Source: Clostridium sp. CAG:921
GTDB taxonomy: Bacteria; Bacillota; Clostridia; TANB77; CAG-465
DNA: 6,846 bases
Direction: 5' to 3'
Assembly (NCBI GenBank): GCA_000433135.1
Contig: HF991919.1
Location: 9,806-16,651, forward strand
Positions 5,416 to 6,846 of the stretch are shown in pieces. How positions within the stretch are numbered: the stretch's first letter is position 1; every line of letters begins with the position of its first letter. Below the pieces are notes generated by a model. That model made no database searches and was not told the origin of the DNA. It was given only the letters and a program-made list of their open reading frames with translations. Made by a program: the position numbers and the translations under genes.

Positions 5416-5688
5416 AACTCTTAGGAGTACTCAAATCACTTCCTACTAAATAATACCATAATTGAATATTCATTTCCATTTTTTATCGTTTTTTTCCACT
5501 TTTTTCTACTTTTTTTATACTTTTTGTCAATTTACATAATTATTATTAACTAATTCGTGTCGATTTTTGGCATTTAAATTTTTAAAGCTCACATAATTAG
5601 CAGAGTTCAAGCAAATTTAACTATATAAAAAGTTATTTTGTGAATCATTTATGCATCTTAATTGCTCATCATTTGATAACTATTTATA
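5416..5688. other. Non-coding gap between the SASP terminator and the next promoter
   Basis: About 270 bp with no convincing ORF or RNA gene. An imperfect dyad TAGGAGT/ACTTCCTA flanks 5422-5445, the phased T-tracts occupy 5473-5525, and an 8-of-9 match to the 0A box (TTTGTCAAT, 5523-5531) abuts the last tract. I see no strong promoter before 5689. Confidence 0.5.
5473..5525. repeat. Helically phased T-tracts, predicted intrinsically bent DNA
   Basis: Five T-tracts of 6, 7, 6, 7 and 5 bases occupy 5479-5484, 5489-5495, 5500-5505, 5510-5516 and 5521-5525. Their centres are spaced 10.5, 10.5, 10.5 and 10 bp, essentially the helical repeat, and a TTT at 5473-5475 precedes them. They are separated by short C/A-containing spacers (ATCG, CCAC, CTAC, ATAC), so the array is also an imperfect tandem repeat of about 10.5 bp. 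Phased A/T tracts are known to give strong static curvature. The role here is unknown. Confidence 0.7.
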
Positions 5689-5717
5689 TTGACTTTTTAT
5701 TCAAAAAACTATATAAT
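5689..5717 (+). promoter_or_regulatory. Sigma-A promoter of the Tim44-like zinc-ribbon gene
   Basis: TTGACT (5689-5694) and a perfect TATAAT (5712-5717) are 17 bp apart. A start near 5724 would leave a very short leader with AGGAGG (5727-5732) almost at its 5' end. This also shows that upstream in-frame codons (back to 5640) are not translated from this transcript. Confidence 0.85.
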
Positions 5718-5738
5718 TTATGTGATAGGAGGATCAAA

Positions 5739-6368
5739 ATGATAGGAAATATTGGCATTGAAGAAGAACATATTGATATACTAAATAACATTTCAAAATT
5801 TCACTTTAACTTTAATGAAAAAGATTTTTTAGAATTTGCAAAATATGATATAAATTTTATTTACACTTATTTAAAAAATTCAATAATAGATGATAATGAT
5901 TTTAACTACGATGAAAATGATGATAACATATCTGAAGAAGCTGCTAAGCAATATGAAGATATCTTAAAGAAAAAATATGATGATGAAATACTAATAAGAC
6001 TTCTAGCAAATAAAAAAAAGTATAGACTTCTTAAAAGAATTGACTCACTTTCAATTCAGCATGTTAGAATATATAGCTACGATCAAGCTAATGATGAAAT
6101 AAAAATTGCATTATCAATGTACTTTTATGATGATTTAAGGAACAATAATGAATTTTATGACATGGGAAAAGATATGTTTTGGAATGATACATGGCTTGCA
6201 ACATATGAATATAAAAAAATTAATGATATTTCAAAGCTTAGCTGTCACAACTGTGGTGCACCATTAACCAATTTTATAACTACTAACATTTTAAAATGTG
6301 ACTTCTGTAATACTATAAAAATCATAGCATCAAATAGTTGGAAATTAAAAAATATAGATGTTATATAA
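5739..6368 (+). CDS. Uncharacterised Tim44-like/NTF2-like protein with C-terminal zinc ribbon
   Basis: The 209-residue protein has no signal peptide or membrane segment and is acidic in its middle (Asp/Asn-rich, about 51-63). Residues 24-160 resemble the Tim44-like (NTF2-like fold) arrangement: an N-terminal FNEKDFLEFAKY helix, a charged helix region (about 66-100), then IQHVRIYSYDQANDEIKIAL, a gap, and MFWNDTWLATYEYKK, where relatives read as a tryptophan-aromatic strand ending the domain. A zinc ribbon follows, with C169-H-N-C172-GAPL and C187-D-F-C190, then a WKLKNI tail. Cytoplasmic Firmicute proteins with this domain order are known, but their role is not established. ATG 5739 has AGGAGG (5727-5732) 6 nt upstream; the frame is open back to 5640, but the promoter overlaps that extension. 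No terminator is visible before the insertion sequence that begins 25 nt later. The domain assignment is by pattern, so moderately sure; that this is a real gene is nearly certain. Confidence 0.8.
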   Translation: MIGNIGIEEEHIDILNNISKFHFNFNEKDFLEFAKYDINFIYTYLKNSIIDDNDFNYDENDDNISEEAAKQYEDILKKKYDDEILIRLLANKKKYRLLKRIDSLSIQHVRIYSYDQANDEIKIALSMYFYDDLRNNNEFYDMGKDMFWNDTWLATYEYKKINDISKLSCHNCGAPLTNFITTNILKCDFCNTIKIIASNSWKLKNIDVI

Positions 6369-6432
6369 AAAAACAAGGTAAATATCTTAAAATGTACCCC
6401 ATGTCAAGGACTTTTAAAAAAAGAGTGAGCAA

Positions 6433-6846
6433 TTATGCTAAATTCTCTAAAAGATGATTTCTGTATTTTACAGGAGTCATCTTTTTTAAGTTCCACTGAT
6501 ATCTATAATTATTATAATATTCAATATAATTTTTAATTTCATTACATACATCTCTAAATGTAAAACAAGTTTCTAAATTCAATTCATCTTTCATATGTCC
6601 AAAATATGATTCCTGTGGTGCGTTATCCCAACAATTTCCTCGTCTAGACATTGATTGTTGTATATTATATTTTTTTAATAACTCATGAAATTTTGGGCTA
6701 GTGTAGTGTACTCCTTGATCAGAATGTATCTTCACTTTATCATGTAATACTATATTTTTATTTCTATGAAGTTTTTTTATAGTTTCTAATGATATATCTA
6801 ATGTTAGATTTTCACTAATATAATATGCTAAAATTTCATTTGTTTC
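6433..6846 (-). CDS. IS3-family transposase OrfB, C-terminal part of the DDE domain (runs off the right edge)
   Basis: The 137 visible residues are the C-terminal half of an IS3-family (IS150-like) transposase, which cuts and joins IS ends through a circular intermediate. The frame is open from the window edge: it begins ETNEILAYYISENL, a typical IS3 segment (usually SNEILAYxxSxxLxxxL). HSDQGVHYTSPKF carries the second catalytic Asp (visible residue 43), and APQESYFGHMKDE carries the catalytic Glu (79), giving the DD(35)E spacing. MSRRGNCWDNA and YNNYRYQWNLKKMTPVKYRN are also characteristic. No stop or frameshift is seen in this part, so the element may be active. An internal GTG at 6735 is not the start. 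The first catalytic Asp, HTH regions and OrfA lie outside the window. Confidence 0.95.
   Translation of the reverse strand, partial: ETNEILAYYISENLTLDISLETIKKLHRNKNIVLHDKVKIHSDQGVHYTSPKFHELLKKYNIQQSMSRRGNCWDNAPQESYFGHMKDELNLETCFTFRDVCNEIKNYIEYYNNYRYQWNLKKMTPVKYRNHLLENLA
6449..6487 (+). terminator. Antisense terminator-like hairpin inside the transposase 3' end
   Basis: Read on the plus strand, AAAAGATGA (6449-6457) pairs with TCATCTTTT (6477-6485), and inside it CTGTA (6461-6465) pairs with TACAG (6469-6473) around a 3-nt loop, with a symmetric TTT/GAG internal loop. Six T residues (6482-6487) end the structure. It would stop transcription entering the element from the 5739-6368 gene, antisense to the transposase. 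It also encodes conserved transposase residues (KKMTPVKYRNHLL), so function is inferred. Confidence 0.5.

Larger units (their letters stand above)
6393..6846 (-). mobile_element. IS3-family insertion sequence, 3' end (continues past the right edge)
   Basis: The transposase is of the IS3 family and reads on the minus strand, so the left part of the element in this window is its right (3') end. The most likely terminus is TGTACCCCATGTCAAGGAC beginning at 6393, since IS3-family elements of the IS150 type end in TGTAC-like sequence and the transposase stops 40 nt inside. The other inverted repeat and the target duplication cannot be seen here. The insertion lies 24 bp after the stop of the 5739-6368 gene, leaving its coding region intact. 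Confidence 0.8.

Noticed and set aside
5473..5525. CRISPR or iteron array
   Set aside because: The units are about 10.5 bp of T-tract with short spacers, lack conserved 20+ bp repeats, and have no cas or replication initiator gene nearby.
5640..5738. N-terminal extension of the zinc-ribbon protein by 33 codons
   Set aside because: The near-consensus promoter 5689-5717 and the AGGAGG SD at 5727-5732 lie inside the extension, and the upstream start has no SD.

Overview
The window is very AT-rich and its genes use AT-ending codons, strong AGGAGG-type ribosome binding sites and consensus sigma-A promoters. It encodes Spo0A and an alpha/beta-type small acid-soluble spore protein, so the source is an endospore-forming, low-GC Firmicute, most likely a clostridial species. 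I cannot name the species from the sequence.

Layout, left to right. Positions 1-2929 hold a minus-strand operon in the order gdpP (cyclic-di-AMP phosphodiesterase), rplI (ribosomal protein L9), dnaB (replicative helicase, running off the left edge). This is the same order as yybT-rplI-dnaC of Bacillus subtilis. A near-consensus sigma-A promoter sits directly upstream, and SD/stop overlap couples rplI to dnaB. Positions 2978-3593 hold a separate minus-strand unit, a guanine-deaminase-like enzyme with its own promoter and terminator. Positions 3595-3730 are a compact divergent promoter region shared with a plus-strand 58-residue ribbon-helix-helix protein. That gene converges on spo0A (minus strand, 3977-4792), and one long hairpin between them probably terminates both.

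Upstream of spo0A lie a sigma-A promoter, a perfect 0A box and a sigma-H-like -35. Then come a plus-strand SASP gene (5131-5343) with a strong terminator and about 270 bp of non-coding DNA containing T-tracts spaced at the helical repeat (predicted bend). The last chromosomal gene (5739-6368) has its own promoter and resembles Tim44-like/NTF2-like proteins with a C-terminal zinc ribbon. From 6393 to the right edge is the end of an IS3-family insertion sequence, placed 24 bp after that gene's stop.

Functionally, the window joins c-di-AMP turnover and replication/translation housekeeping on the left with sporulation control and spore DNA protection in the centre. The parts I would look at first are the unusual translation start of rplI, the palindrome TGTTATAACA shared by the RHH and SASP upstream regions, the phased T-tract bend, and the Tim44-like zinc-ribbon gene. 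I did not find a clearly new multi-gene system (no CRISPR array, phage or defence cassette).
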